The notes under the pieces are model-generated. The model worked only from the letters and a program-made list of their open reading frames with translations, was not told where the DNA came from and ran no database searches. From positions 1 to 64,000 of the forward strand of contig JAECYW010000026.1 in NCBI GenBank assembly GCA_023014335.1: 64,000 nucleotides of DNA, written 5' to 3'. The number at the start of each line of letters is the position of its first letter. The stretch's first letter is position 1. Both the position numbers and the translations under genes were made by a program. Shown piece by piece: positions 46,110 through 58,836 of this stretch. Source of the stretch: Galerina marginata. Its lineage: Eukaryota > Basidiomycota > Agaricomycetes > Agaricales > Galerinaceae.

Positions 46110-48150
46110 AATTAGAACTGGGACAAGTGAACATCCAATGAACATCCTTCTGCCTCAATCAAGTTCAATTATTGGTTTATAAGAAGTTACGTCAATTTAT
46201 ATGAATTTGCTTCTCCTCATTTCTAAAGCTTTCGTCTCGCGGTCAGGAAAGCACATACTATTTCAAACGGTTGAAATAAACTGCAGTGAACCGTCGCATG
46301 CATTTTGACGTGGAATGATTCCTGGTAAAAATATCTGCGAGAAAGGATGGAACCAGAGCCTGAGGCCTCAACTGTCTGCACTCCCGACCGCTTGGGTCAA
46401 CGCAGACGTTATCCACCCTCTGCCCATCATTTTACTCTCCTTCTAGAGCTCTCTGTCGGTTCGACCTCCTGAGGAAACTGGTATAATTAGGTAAGATCTG
46501 CAGAAGATTCGTGGATGGAACACATACAAGAAACAAAATGCTACGTCTATTTTTAAGGGGTTCGAGTCTTATGATAATCCAGCAGCGGTGCCTGCCTCCC
46601 ATCCTCACACTATGAACCCCTTGTCATGGATGACATCTCCCAAAATACGACATACATTCAACTGGAAAAATCCTCGTTGTCGCACTCAGACAGACTCATC
46701 CATGTCTCTTTCCAAACTAGGTCTCGATCCATAAAGGGCTGCCATTTGACTCTAATTGAACTTTTCCAGGGGTTTCACTTCAAGAATTCTGTGCTACTAT
46801 TCATGGGATACCTTGGCATGAATCCGTTGTAAATCATCCATGATTATCTCCTTTATCACACCTCAGTAAGACATTAGCCTGGAGTCTCTGGACAGCGCGG
46901 CGATGGGTATGGATTATGAGGGAGTTGACTGAGTGGACAAAACTAAGAACACGAAAATTCCCAGATTAAATTTAGGGCTCAAAGACTCATCAGCAGGGGC
47001 ACGGACTAACAGGGCCCACAAACTTAAAGCTCTTGCTTTCCATCATTGAATCTTTCTTCGGAGGTTTTCAGCACGTGACAATTTGGCGCGCAGTGAGCGC
47101 TTATTCAAGTTATTGTTGTATTATCAGCTCATGTTTACCTTCTCCCGGAACCTCCCTAGTTTCGATTAGATTAGATGTAATTATATGGATCAGTGATTGT
47201 GCACGGTCTGTTGGTCAACGCAGTTTCCCATCAGCAAGGTACTTCTAATGCTCAACCCAAGCTCTCAACTCTCAACCAGGAAAGTTTAGCAGGAGAAAGG
47301 GGCTCACCGGGGCTCTAGATCTGCAAGAAAATTTTTTCTGGTCAATTTAGCCGGAGCCGTGCTATTTGGAGTTTCTTGGCTTATAATTTGAACTCACTAT
47401 TAATGACTCTCCTATGGAAATTGATAGCTTCATAAGTACTCGGGTGACGTTTTCCCCTACTTACTGTATCTCGCTAGAGTATTATTCACCAATCTCTTGA
47501 CTACTCGACCTCTCTGGAGTATTATTCACCAAAAATAGTAGTGAACGCCAGATTAGAAATAAAATTTCAGCAGAAGTCAGCTGGAGCCTATGGCTGAATT
47601 GTCACTTTGGAATAACTTTTCCTAAGTCGTAACTTTGCTTGACAGCTCATAAATATGCCGATGGGCCACTCCGGGGTCGTACATACACTGCGTCGAAGGT
47701 TTTTGCATGATGTTGCATGAACTTAGTGTAAAGCTGACAATTTAACTACTCTTGCGGTGGCCGGTCCATCGTTAACTAGATATCGTCGAGCAACTCTCCG
47801 TTCACTTTTGAGAGATACCTATGCCTATGACTTGATTTAAATAGCTGGAGAGATATTACTCTAATAGATTCGTTCCAAGCGTTCGGACCCGCGGCGCTCT
47901 AGGATAGACGGCCCGGTGGCAAGACGAGATTCTCTTTTTGGAAGAATTGGGATTTTCCTTCCTTTCATCCCTCAACGAGCATCAGTGTCAATTCCAAGCC
48001 GCTCAACAACTATGCGAAGAGGATTTCTCAAAAACCCAAAGGCGATTATAGACAAACCCAATACACAACCGCAGACCGTTCAACAGACCGTTCAGGAGCC
48101 CGTTTTGGGGGTGTTGGGTTAGATTGTTTCCATCAGAGGTTCAAATTTGC
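46110..48150. other. Intergenic
   Basis: No gene recognised until an open frame at 47916-48122 that may be an upstream exon of the SET gene. GAGTATTATTCACCAA occurs twice about 44 bp apart (near 47475 and 47518). Confidence 0.4.
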
Positions 48151-48154
48151 GCTG

Positions 48155-49459
48155 ATGAAGCGCATACAGCAGGGAAGAAACTTCCTTATGGAAAGGTCAA
48201 TAGCGCAGGTAAATAAATTGAACCCCAAACTCTGTCCTGTCGACGAGCTCACAGCAGCAATTCGTCTGACTCCAGCCCTTCCTCGAGGCTATGTACCTGG
48301 AAAGCTGACCATCCTGGACTCCTCAACGAATAGAGGCAATGACCGTCCTACTACGTCGTCAATGTTCATGACTTCTTTCCCGCCAGCTACGGCCGCCTTG
48401 AACCCCGACGGCCAGAGCGAGTGTATCGTAAGCGAAGAACTGAGGACTAAGATTCTCAATACACCTGGATTTCCACAGCCAGTGCCCATGCCAATAGCAG
48501 GTCCTTCCTTCGTCGTCCAGCCTACAGCAAAAATGGGCAAGGGCGTGTTCGCAACGCGGGATATCAAAGTCGGAGAGCTCATCTTCGCCGAGCGTCCTTT
48601 GATTGTCACTCCCGCCAACATTGGCAGGACCGTCAACTTTTCGAGAGAGGACGCGCGTATTAACGATAAAGAGACCCTTCAGACCCTCGTGATGGCCGAG
48701 TTTGAGAAGAAGCTGGAACTCTTGATAGGCAGAATGACCGAGGAGGATGGGATCGCATTCAAAGCGCTTATGAATTATCACAAGGAAGACGGGAGTGGGC
48801 CTCTCCTTGGTATCGTGCGCACAAATGCGTATAACGTCGATAAACTGGAAGATGGATCGGGAGAAATGCCACCTGGGTTCAACTTGTATGGCGGTGTGGC
48901 CAAGGTTGGCTCACGTCTGAATCACAGGCGAGTTTCTGATCTTCGTCTGACGTCTGAAAGGAGTCCTAAACAGTGATGAAATCATTAGCTGTTCGCCGAA
49001 TGTAACCCGCGATTTTTCTATTGCCTCATTTTCCTTCAAATTCACCGCAATCCGGGAAATAAAGGCAGGCGAACAGCTATTCGTCACGTATTGCTGGATG
49101 AGTCAAACAGTAGCCGCCAGGCGAGCGAACTCGCCTCATACGGTTTCATCTGCGATTGTTCTGCTTGCGTCAACGCAACCCCCGAAACCGACAAATTGCG
49201 GACGGAATATAAGCAGCTTGCCCAGGATTGTGCCAAAAAGGTCACGGAATGCATTGGTTCTCCAAGGGGAGTCGTTGAGAGCGTGATTAACCCAAACCTA
49301 CGACTCCGCGAGGCCATGATCAAAGAAGGGCTCCAGGGAACACAGGAGTTCGCGCTAGTCGTGGCATCAATCTACATTTTCTACAGATCAATAGGCATGC
49401 CGCAGAAGGCTAAACTATATGCGAAGGAGCATTCGACCTACAAGGTTTCGCTTGACTGA
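48155..49459 (+). pseudogene. SET-domain protein copy 1, frameshifted in post-SET region
   Basis: A lysine-methyltransferase-like SET protein, paralogue of the gene at 50907-52241. Exon 1 (48155-48927) covers the pre-SET part and MGKGVFATRDIKVGELIFAE. The intron 48928-48988 begins with GC (GCGAGT) instead of GT and ends TAG. Splicing there restores LNHSCSPNVTRDF, the SET catalytic NHSCxPN box. After GEQLFVTY the frame is lost by one base near 49131. The post-SET cysteines (FICDCSACVN) and the rest, to 49459, are in another frame. The intact paralogue has a continuous frame at this place. Unless the base is an error, the post-SET zinc site is missing and the gene is probably inactive. The upstream frame 47916-48122 (MARRDSLFGRIG) may be a first exon, unproven. 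Confidence 0.75.
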
Positions 49460-50900
49460 GCTTCTCATGGGCCGGGCGATATTCGGAAGCCCAGATCTCG
49501 ACGTTTACTCTCGTTTGTCTTTCCCTCCACCGTTCACTGTAACTTAAAGATGATACTTGTCAGACCAGCCGTATGGGCTTGAAATAAAACGCGCTTGCCA
49601 ATTGATTTGGAACGCCAGTGGGTTTTAGCACTGAGTGCTGAGCGCTGAGCTGCTGATCACAAGCTGAGCATGGAGGGATGACAGAAAGGAACTTTTGTTT
49701 GATTGTGTCTGTTTTGGGAGACCGGTGGAACAAAACAAACAAACTGGTTACTCGTACTCATGATCAAACTCCCTCGGAGGCTCGGACCTCGAATCTCCAA
49801 TTTTCCTGTGGCGACTGTTTGCTCCTCACAATACCAAATTTTCTTTGTGGAAGGCTGCGGATCCTTGGGCATCGTGAATGTGGGTCCAAGAGAGATACCT
49901 ATCTTGCCCTTTCTGCACGAACATCTACATCGCGCCAGTCCTCCTATCACTGCTCTCCAACTGAGAACCACTTATAACACCCCGGCTATGCCACATCTAT
50001 GACTCTTTTTTGTCTGGTGTTCTTCCATCATCAAGCTTCATCAAGATCCTGCCGGCTTCCTCTTCTATGACCGCGTCGGAAAATTACAATGGCCCCCTCT
50101 CATCAGCTCAATGGCTCAGTTCCAACACTCTCTTACACATTAATTGGTTTTACGCATCTGTGACTCCTATCTCTATTTACTGGTCGTCTCGCCATCTGCC
50201 CAGATCGGCCATTGCCTTAGCATCGGATGCTCAAATTGTTATACGAAAACATTATTGAGGTGGATCTAACCAGCGCTTTACGCTCGATATTCTGCCTATC
50301 CAATAGCACCCTCATGCGCCCAAAAGAACGGCCTTATTCATGCCCGTTATTATCTGCTGAGTGCTCTTCGCATCTTCCATGGTTGCGTGATTGAGTACCA
50401 CTGGTAATTTCAACTACATCCCAAGCCTTTGAACAAGACGAACGTACTCGTCTCCGGGATTCCCGCTGAGTTTACGAGCCGATTTTCATTGCAACGCTTT
50501 TCAACCAGCGCTGGATAAGACTTCAAGCTTCCGCTTTCGTCGAAACTCCGGACAATTTAAGGTCGCGAAATATGGGTTAAATCCTACTCTTTTTCTTCGC
50601 AATGTGGTTGAACCCCTGTCTAGCTGTGTTCTCCGTCACTGGACTTCGATGGCTTCTGAAGAATCATATGACAGGACATCCCCTCAACCTGTCTGACGAC
50701 GTCTGAACCAAGACTCTATATACCCCAATCGATGGAACCCCGATCACTCTTCTTTTCCTACACAAAATTTCCGTTTCTGCCCCTTTCTCCTTTGCCCTCA
50801 ACTCGCAATCGGAATTCAAACCAACTCTTACTACCACTGGTGCGGTTGGCTATGAGGCGAGCATTCCTTGGTTTTGGTCTTGCGTCCCCATTTTCCAGAA
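49460..50900. other. Intergenic between SET paralogues
   Basis: No gene recognised. The stretch before 50900 is the likely promoter of copy 2. Confidence 0.4.
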
Positions 50901-50906
50901 ACTTAA

Positions 50907-52241
50907 ATGGATTACCGAGGCTTCAAAATATTTATGGTCTATCCAAGTTTGCCATAACAAGTAAGATCATTGCAGACGAATGACGCCGAGAATTATTCAA
51001 CTCGCATCTACGTAGAAGCTGAAAAACTTCCCACTGGAAAATTCAATGGCGAAGGTATGTTAACTTTCGACCGCTTTTATATTATGGATGGACAAAACTG
51101 AAAATGTTCCTTTTCTTCTTTTTTCGGAAAGATGACTACCCAGTCAACAAATTGATGGTTTTAACCACCATCCCTCCAATCGCCTGCGATGGCAAATTAG
51201 ATCCCGACGGTCACACCCAATGGCTTGTGCACCAAGAAACAAAAGCCAAGCATCTCAATGCGCCTGGATACCCCCGCCCCGTGCCTAAGCCAGCTGGACC
51301 ACCTGCTTATGTCGTTCTCTCTACGCATAATATGGGCATGGGCATGTTCGCGACGCGCGACATCAAAATCGGAGAACTCATCTTCGCCGAACGACCTCTC
51401 TTCGTTGGCCCTCGTGCCGCTGACGACACCTTACCGGACAAGTTTCTGGATGATCGTGCCAGGTGCTCTGGAGCTACCATGTGGATGGAACACGAGAAAG
51501 TGTTGAAGACGGCGTTCGACAGGATGACAACAGAGGGGCGAACTGCCTTTAAGTCGCTCATGGATAACGGCATAACCGCTGAGCGAGGCCGGCTCTATAG
51601 TATTCTCAACACGAATGCCTCAGGCATCACAACGTTGTTCGACGGACAGCAGGAACTAGGGTTCAACCATTATATAGCCGTGTCCAAAATCGCTTCGCGT
51701 ATCAACCACAGGTGAGTACCCTTTTTGAATACAGGTGAAATAGATCCTAAAGTTCGTCGTTAGTTGTATGCCCAATGTGACATTTAAATTCGATCTCGCG
51801 TCTTTTTCTGTCCAATTCACACCCATGCGGCATATCAAGGCTGGTGAACAGCTGTTCACCTCTTATGGCCCTATCAACAAAACGGCGGCTGAACGACAAG
51901 CCCAACTCGTCCCTCACGGCTTCGTCTGTGATTGCCCAGCGTGCGTCAACGCGACTCCCGAATCCGATAAGTTTCGCAAGGAATATAAACCGCTCGTCGA
52001 AACTTACTTGTACTGGATGACCTCGTCGAACGAAGGCACCGATGACATGTTAAGGCACTTTCTAGGGCACTTTTTACAACACCGAGACGCCATGATCAAA
52101 GAAGGCGTCGATGGATCCTTGGAATTTGCAGAATTAGTAGCCTGTATCTGTCGCATTTATATCAAATTGGGCATGCAGGAGGAGGCGGAACTATGCAGGG
52201 AGGATTATATGGGGTATAAGGTTTTATATAATCTCCGTTAA
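50907..52241 (+). CDS. SET-domain protein copy 2, intact
   Basis: Probable protein-lysine methyltransferase of the fungal SET/SMYD-like group; target unknown. Exons 50907-50936, 50976-51054, 51132-51711 and 51764-52241 (30, 79, 580 and 478 nt) give 388 residues in frame. Landmarks are MGMGMFATRDIKIGELIFAE (SET-N), ASRINHSCMPNVTF (catalytic/AdoMet motif, split by the third intron), HIKAGEQLFTSYG, and the post-SET cysteines GFVCDCPACVN. A helical C-terminal tail follows. The first intron would be only 39 bp, so the first 10 residues are the least certain. A longer open frame from 50732 ends in a stop and was not used. Copy 1 lies 1.4 kb upstream in the same direction. Confidence 0.8.
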
Positions 52242-52924
52242 ACATCGAGGTTGGGTTAAAATATTAAGAAATCCCGTTTACTTTGTTCCCTTCGTTCCCG
52301 GCTGTCTATCTATGGCGTTGCGAGTCAAAATTCAGGTAGACTTTCAAGAAACGTCCATATACATGTAACATCAAACATGAACGACAGGAGAACCCTAACG
52401 AACCACAGCGATGGCTGGAAGAACCCTTCCATGCGCATGTATCGACCCAGCGCTACGAATTGATACAACGGCCCCTTCATTGGCTAAACGGATAACCACC
52501 ATACGGAGGTTGGCGCCGTGGTTGCTTATCTTATCGCGTCACATGCTGGAAAAAATATTTAAGATCTAACGGCCTCGTGGCGGTTAGTTGACTTTTTGCA
52601 TCTTGACCCTTCCCTAAATCCTTGCGGGCTGGAATTTCTGTTATGCATTCTTCCTTTCCACCACCAACTTCCCATACGCATGTGGTCAGAACAGATGAGA
52701 GGTGAAGATCTTGTTAAAAATTTGGAAGGTAGACGGCCTCTTTTCAGCTCGCGCTTTTCAGAGCTCCAAGTTTGGCGATCCCCAGACGATAAAAATAGGG
52801 TAATTGTCGTCTCCACAACACTGTTCTCCAAAGCTCGAAGCTCAAAAAGCTTCCGCAGCAATCTCCACAAACTCCCATAGGACTCCAAAAGCAAAACCAA
52901 GAGCCAATCACCTCCTTCACGAAA
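52242..52924. other. Intergenic
   Basis: Separates SET copy 2 from the amidase; presumably the amidase promoter. No other feature recognised. Confidence 0.4.
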
Positions 52925-55093
52925 TTGTGGATTTTTGTACTGCTAGTCGTTCTTGCCTGCTTGCAAATCGCGCCGAGACTCCTTGTGAGCACAAAGAGCA
53001 AGGGTGCAGAAGCTGTCAAGTTTCCAGATCTCTATGAAGCCTCCGTTCTCGAACTTCAGGCGGGCCTGGACGCGGGTCACTTCTCCAGTGTTGACTTGGT
53101 CAAGGTAAGATTACATCCAATCATAGTCAAACGCTTCTATTCACTTCAGGGGCATAGGCCTACTTTGCTCGTATTGAAGAGGTCAACTTGAAGGGTCCTG
53201 TTCTCCGCGCGGTTCTCGAAACTAATCCGTCCGCGTTGATGCAAGCTGCAGCTTTGGACAAGGAAAGGAAAAAGACAGGAAAGCGATCGCTCCTGCATGG
53301 TATCCCAGTTCTTGTGAAGGTTAGCCTTCCGGTTTCTTAAGACATTCAGGGACTCAAATTGTGTTTACCCCATCATATTTAAGGATAGTATTGCTACTCT
53401 AGCTTCGGAAGGTCGGTTGATCCTGCTCAAGTGTTTGAACGAGTTAAACATAGGCCTTTCAGGTATGAACACGACTGCTGGATCATTCAGTCTTCTGGGG
53501 TCTGTTGTTCCTGAAGATGCGGGTGTCGTGAAGCGTCTAAGGAAGGCCGGAGCGATTATCCTTGGTATGATGACATCCCGCCAAAATTCTTATTACTGAT
53601 TTCTTTCACCAGGCAAGGCGAATCTGTCAGAATTCTCTTCTTTCAGGGGTAAATTGAGTCCCGGATGGTCTGGAAGAGGCGGTCAATGTACCAACGCCTA
53701 CTTTGCCAATGCAGACCCAGGCGGGTCCTCGTCCGGGTCTGGAGTTGCAGCCTCAATTGGACTTGCGGCTGTAACCTTGGGCGTAGAGACGGATGGAAGT
53801 ATCACTGGTCCCTCAAGTCACAACAATCTGGCCAGCGTCAAACCGACAGTTGGTCTAACTTCACGAGCAGGAGGTACGTAACGTGCTTCATCGACCTTTC
53901 GGGGTCTTGACTTCTTCTTGTTAGTTATTTTCATCTCGGAACATCAGGATACAGTTGGTCCAATGACTAGATCAATGACCGATGCCGCGATTGTGCTCTC
54001 CGTCATCGCTGGGACAGACCCAAACGACAATTTCACTTTCGCACAGCCAAATGTTGTTCCCGACTATACCCAAGCCCTCAACAAGAACGCCTTCAAAGGA
54101 AAGAGGATTGGTGTACCAAGACGCGTTTTCTTCGATACTACCATCAGCAGAAATGACCCGTATGTCAATGTTGTCTTTGAACAGGCACTGGCGACAATCA
54201 GATCATTGGGGGCTACAGTCATCGACCCGGCAGACCTGCCGTCGGCCGACGAGATCATGGACTCTGACGACGAGGACTTCGTCCTGAAAGTCGACTTCAA
54301 GGTCAAAAACCGGTCTAATAATATTATTCTTCCAGTTGTTAACTAAACGAAGCAGTTCAGATCCAACTTAATGCTTATTTTCAATCTCTTTTGGACAACC
54401 CATCCGGAGTCCGGAGCTTGGCTGACTTGATCGCTTTCAACGACGCCCATCCGGACCTCGAAAAGCCCAAGGGGTTCGAGTCTCAAAATGGGTGTGTGTG
54501 TTCATCCTACATGTTATGTTCATTAACCGATTGTTCCTTCCCTGTAGGCTCATCGAGTCGGAGGAGACTGTAGGACTCAACGCGACTTTCTTCCAGTCTC
54601 TTGCTTTTAATATTGAGCTTGGCGCTACTCGCGGCATTGATGCCACCTTGAAGGCTCACAATTTAGACGCCATCGTCTTACCAGCCCCAGGCTTCACAAG
54701 CACCCCTGCCGGTACCGTTTTCCCTCCATTCTGAACCATTTCAGTTCTCTGACACCTTTGGATTGTGTCTAGCGCTTGCAGGATACCCCATCGTCACAGG
54801 TGATGTGCCTACCCTTTCTCGCAAAATTCAATGTACTTAATTATCCTTTCTTAATAGTGCCCTTGGGCTTCCACCCGGACAATGTGACTATCAAATCTAG
54901 TGGTCCGCTAACAGTTTACCCCGCTCCAGGGGTTCCAATCGGGCTTTCCTTCCTCGGGACTGCATTTTCTGAGTTCGAGTTGATTGGCTTTGGCTTTGCT
55001 TATGAGCAGAAGACTCAGACAAGATTGGCTCGTAAAGCCATTCCTGCTGCTATACCCAAAACGCAGTTGAAGGATGTCGTCGGGAAGAAGTGA
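52925..55093 (+). CDS. Amidase-signature hydrolase, secreted or membrane-anchored
   Basis: Hydrolyses an amide bond by a Ser-cisSer-Lys triad; substrate unknown. Ten exons (52925-53104, 53158-53319, 53384-53411, 53463-53564, 53613-53873, 53925-54301, 54361-54491, 54548-54711, 54773-54799, 54858-55093) sum to 1668 nt, or 555 residues, with all junctions in frame. A hydrophobic N-terminal segment (MWIFVLLVVLACLQIAPRLL) acts as signal peptide or anchor. The catalytic Lys is in HGIPVLVKDSIAT, the signature is GGSSSGSGVAAS, and the nucleophile region is GVETDGSITGPSS. The C-terminal part (YPIVTVPLG, GVPIGLSFLG) matches the family. Two exons are only 27-28 nt. Fungal relatives are often annotated as glutamyl-tRNA amidotransferase-like, but the leader argues against a mitochondrial translation role. 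Confidence 0.92.
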
Positions 55094-56764
55094 CGTAGAC
55101 CAAATTATACATAGAAGCCTTTCCATATATTTTCGGTTTTTTGCTTCATTTTGTGGAATCAAGATTAACGAGGAAGGTACATTGGTATTGGACGGGAAAG
55201 AGCCATCGCATTTGGACTAATGACTTAGTAGTCGAAATAAGGACAAGCTTAATGGAAGACGTTTCGCGTTCGATACACTACCGACGAAAGAAATTTCTCG
55301 CCGTGAACGTTCTCTCCTTGGCGTGGTTTTGGGTGGAAATGATTGAGATGTTTGGAGTGCTCTGAGAATGCATGTATTACCTGGTGATTCCGGATAGGAG
55401 GTTGGTGGCGTTGAATGGTTGAGCGGTCAAGATAATGACGAGTGTTTAAGCAAACTGCAAAGTTATCTCTGCTCTCGTACATATATTATAGGACAGGGAT
55501 GAACCAAGGGAAACTCCAATAAATATCAAGTCTTTGGTTCCATTCATTAAGACTTCCCAGTTGCCGGTTGTCTGCCAAAAATTGACAGAACTGGAACTTT
55601 CGGTCGTTGATGGTCGGAAAAATCTCTATGCTCTCGAATTTTCCTTTGATGAAACTTGGCTTGCAATATCCGTGAGCTCGAGGGTAAAGGAAGGATATGT
55701 CTTCCACTTAGAGTTATTAGAGGTCAAACCTCTCCCATCTTTTTCCCACTTATAGAGATGCACGGCAAGATTAATAACTGGCGAGGTGAACGCGATCGAT
55801 CGACGAGCAAGGTATTCAGCAGGATGCTTGTCCTTGCTGCCGGGCCAGTGCCGGCGTCGGATCGTCTTGCATGGCAGGTTCCTAGTATGAATCCTACGTG
55901 AACCGTATTTTGTTTTCAGGCTTTCCAGTCAATAATGCTCTGTGTTTCAGTTAATTATTAGAGCCCGTTTAATAAAGGGACAAATAACATTCATGGAGTC
56001 TCTTTCATTACTGTTGTGGCGATGCAAGAGCGACGGTTTCGCTTTGGGCGCCTATTAATATTCATATGTCTGATTTCGGACCCGTGGGATAGAAATCAGG
56101 TGACTGACCCAGATGTCCGTCAATAATGCTGTGGTTTTCTTTTCCTTACCACGATCACTGTGTATTCCCGACGATTCCTCAGCGCTCATCGCTCGTTAAC
56201 AGCAACAATCACCATGTTTCTTTGTGTGGTTCCAGTAGCCAAATAGCAATGGACGATGCGTCGCCTGGATGCCAAGACCAAGGTAGCCCGTTTTGGCCAT
56301 TTGAGGTTATGTGCGGAAATAGCCATCAGGCACGCGAATGGCGGTAGGCAAATTGTGGCGTTGGAACATGTTTGCATCGTTCTGACCTAAGACCTTGATG
56401 CCTCGCCCAGACGAATTTTGCGACCAGCCCGCCGTTTGGTGTAAATTTGGAGGTGTTGGAGATGCAGAGCAATTTTTTCTATCCAGTAACATCACCGATC
56501 AGGCGCTGGCGGCGAACTTGGGTTCAACGAACAACCACGTAGCCAGGTCCGCTGGTTTCCTTTCTGGGTGTGTGCAATTGTAGTCACGCCGCAAATAAAA
56601 TGGCACACTGGTGAGCGACGGCTGTGCTTAGATCAACCGCGACCCTCAGCGTGCGGAAGGGTTGGTATAAGAATGGGCACTTTGTTCCCTCCCAACATCG
56701 TTTCCCCCTCTTTCCCTTTTGCCACTCTCCGTCCTTCGACTGGTTCTGCTGTGCCGCGGGAACA
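55094..56764. other. Intergenic
   Basis: No recognised gene. Short frames on both strands lack motifs. The last few hundred bases should carry the protease promoter, and C/T-rich sequence occurs at 56690-56740. Confidence 0.4.
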
Positions 56765-58836
56765 ATGAGGAGTTCTAGCCCCTTCTCGACATTTGTCTCT
56801 TTGTTTCTTGTTCTTTCTTCCCCGACTGCCGGCGCCTTGAGGCTGCCCTTTCACAAACGCGCGGTATCTGGCCATGGGATCTCAGTTAGCTCTCCCTTCA
56901 GTTCGTCAACATTTGCGTTCGGACAGGTGGCCACAGACAGCGAAGATGTTAATAACCTCCAAGACATCCGGGTAAGAGTATTTTGGCAGTTTGCTTTGTC
57001 CTGCTAACGCGTGGAGAACAGTATGTTACCAACATAACCATCAACAACGTTAGTGAGTACCGCGATTTATCCGTGTATTTATACAAGACGTCGATCTAAA
57101 TTCTGCTTGCAGAGGTGCAAGTCGCGCTCGATACGGGAAGCACGGATCTGTGGTAAGCGGAATTCGTGATACCTGTCGACTTCTTGCTGATCTTTATCCG
57201 TAGGGTGATCCCCACAGGCGGCATCGGCACATTTAACGACACCGGAATCCAGATCGACCTTCGATACGGAGATGGGTCGTACGGGACCTCAGGCACTATC
57301 GGCGTCTCTCCCTTCGAGTTCGGGACGTACAAAATCGAGAAACAAGCGTTCATGAATGCCGTCCAGTCCGACATTGGAAACCTGCAGCAGATAGGGGTGT
57401 TCGGCCTCATGGGGCTCAGCTTCGACTTCATCACCGCCTCGCCGATTAACCAGAAGATCGAAAGTCTTTACGGGCCTGACGCGACATGGGGCCGATCGGT
57501 GCTACAGAATATCTTCCAACAAAACCCGGCTGAACCCAATTTCATCGCCATCGATCTTTCGCGTACGGGCGATCTGGAGGACACGGATGGAGGCTCTTTC
57601 ACAATCGGAGAGACATTGCCGAAGTATGCGAACATCACGAGCACGTCCAAGTTGGCCCAACACCCGACTGGAGGTGATCGATGGACGACGTTGCTTGAGG
57701 GTTTGTTCGTGGACGGCAAGTCAATCGATGTGGTTTCTACCATTGCAGGCGTCCCTGCAGGATCCAGCCAGACGTTGTTGGATACTGGAGACCCCAACGC
57801 GATCTTCCCGGTGGCGATGTACGATGGTATCTATTCAGGCATCCCAGGGTCAGCTCTGTATGATGGTCCGGATGGGCGAATCTGGGTTATTCCTTGCAAT
57901 ACTACCGCCCATGTCGAGGTCGTTTTTGCGTGAGTCATCTTTCCTACCTTTGTTGTTGGAGGTGTGGGCTAATCCTTTGCGCCAGTGGAGTACATTATCC
58001 CTTCCACCCTCTGGATCTCAGCACAATCAGCGACCCCCTCACGATTGACGGAAAGGACTACGTGGCCTGCGTTTCTGCACTGAAGGGCATTGACCGATGG
58101 GGCGGTGACGGCTTTGACATTTCCTTGGGAGACAGCTTCCTTCGCAACGTTTACGCACTGTACGTTTCGTTCCGTTACCGAATTGTTGCTACATTTCATG
58201 GGTGCTGACACGTTTTTACTATCCAGTTTCGACTTCGGCGATGCTGCACCAGACGGCACTACCAAGGATCCCTACATCCAGCTCCTCTCCAAAACTGACC
58301 CAGCCAAGGCGATCAGCGAAGTGGCCACCATCCGTGGAAAGACGATGGCGACCCTCCCTCCAGAGATGGACCCTGCCACACTTGTCGGCATTTTGATGGG
58401 CACCGGAACGGGCACGGGTACGGGCGACCCGACGAGCGCTGGCCCAGTGGCTCCTACCGCCGCCTCCACTGATGGGCCGACCCCGACTTCGTCTGACGCT
58501 GATGGTCTCTCGTCCGCCAATGAGGGCAGCTCGAGAACAAAGTCGAACTCTGATGTCGACCTCGCCCTCGGTGGTAGTGGTGGCAGCGACGGCATTGTTA
58601 CCATCGACGCGTCGCTGGTGAAGAAATACGGATTGATCGCTTTCTGTTTGCTCGGCGCAAACCTCCTAGTCGGTCTTGTCTTGATCGTGCTTGGTGTCCT
58701 TGCATGCGTGCGCCGCGGGTCGACGAAGAGGGGCTCGGCTGCGACTCGGGCAGGCGCACCCGTTTATGTTCCTGTGAAGAGCATGGACCGCGATGAAGGG
58801 TATTCGGACAGTTATCAGAAAGGGTATTCGCAATGA
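56765..58836 (+). CDS. Pepsin-like aspartic protease with C-terminal membrane anchor
   Basis: A1-family aspartic protease, probably anchored at the cell surface. Exons 56765-56971, 57022-57052, 57113-57152, 57204-57929, 57986-58159 and 58227-58836 sum to 1788 nt, or 595 residues. The signal peptide is at about residues 1-24. A 31-nt and a 40-nt exon bring together NNVKVQVALDTGSTDLWV, the first catalytic Asp. The flap region is GDGSYGTSGTIGV. The second active site is SQTLLDTGDPNAIFP, where the residue after DTG is Asp instead of the usual Ser/Thr. A Gly/Thr/Ser-rich stalk (about 455-535) precedes a hydrophobic helix (LIAFCLLGANLLVGLVLIVL) and a basic tail ending GYSDSYQKGYSQ. The start at 56765 is preferred over an upstream in-frame ATG because it begins the signal peptide. 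Confidence 0.9.
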
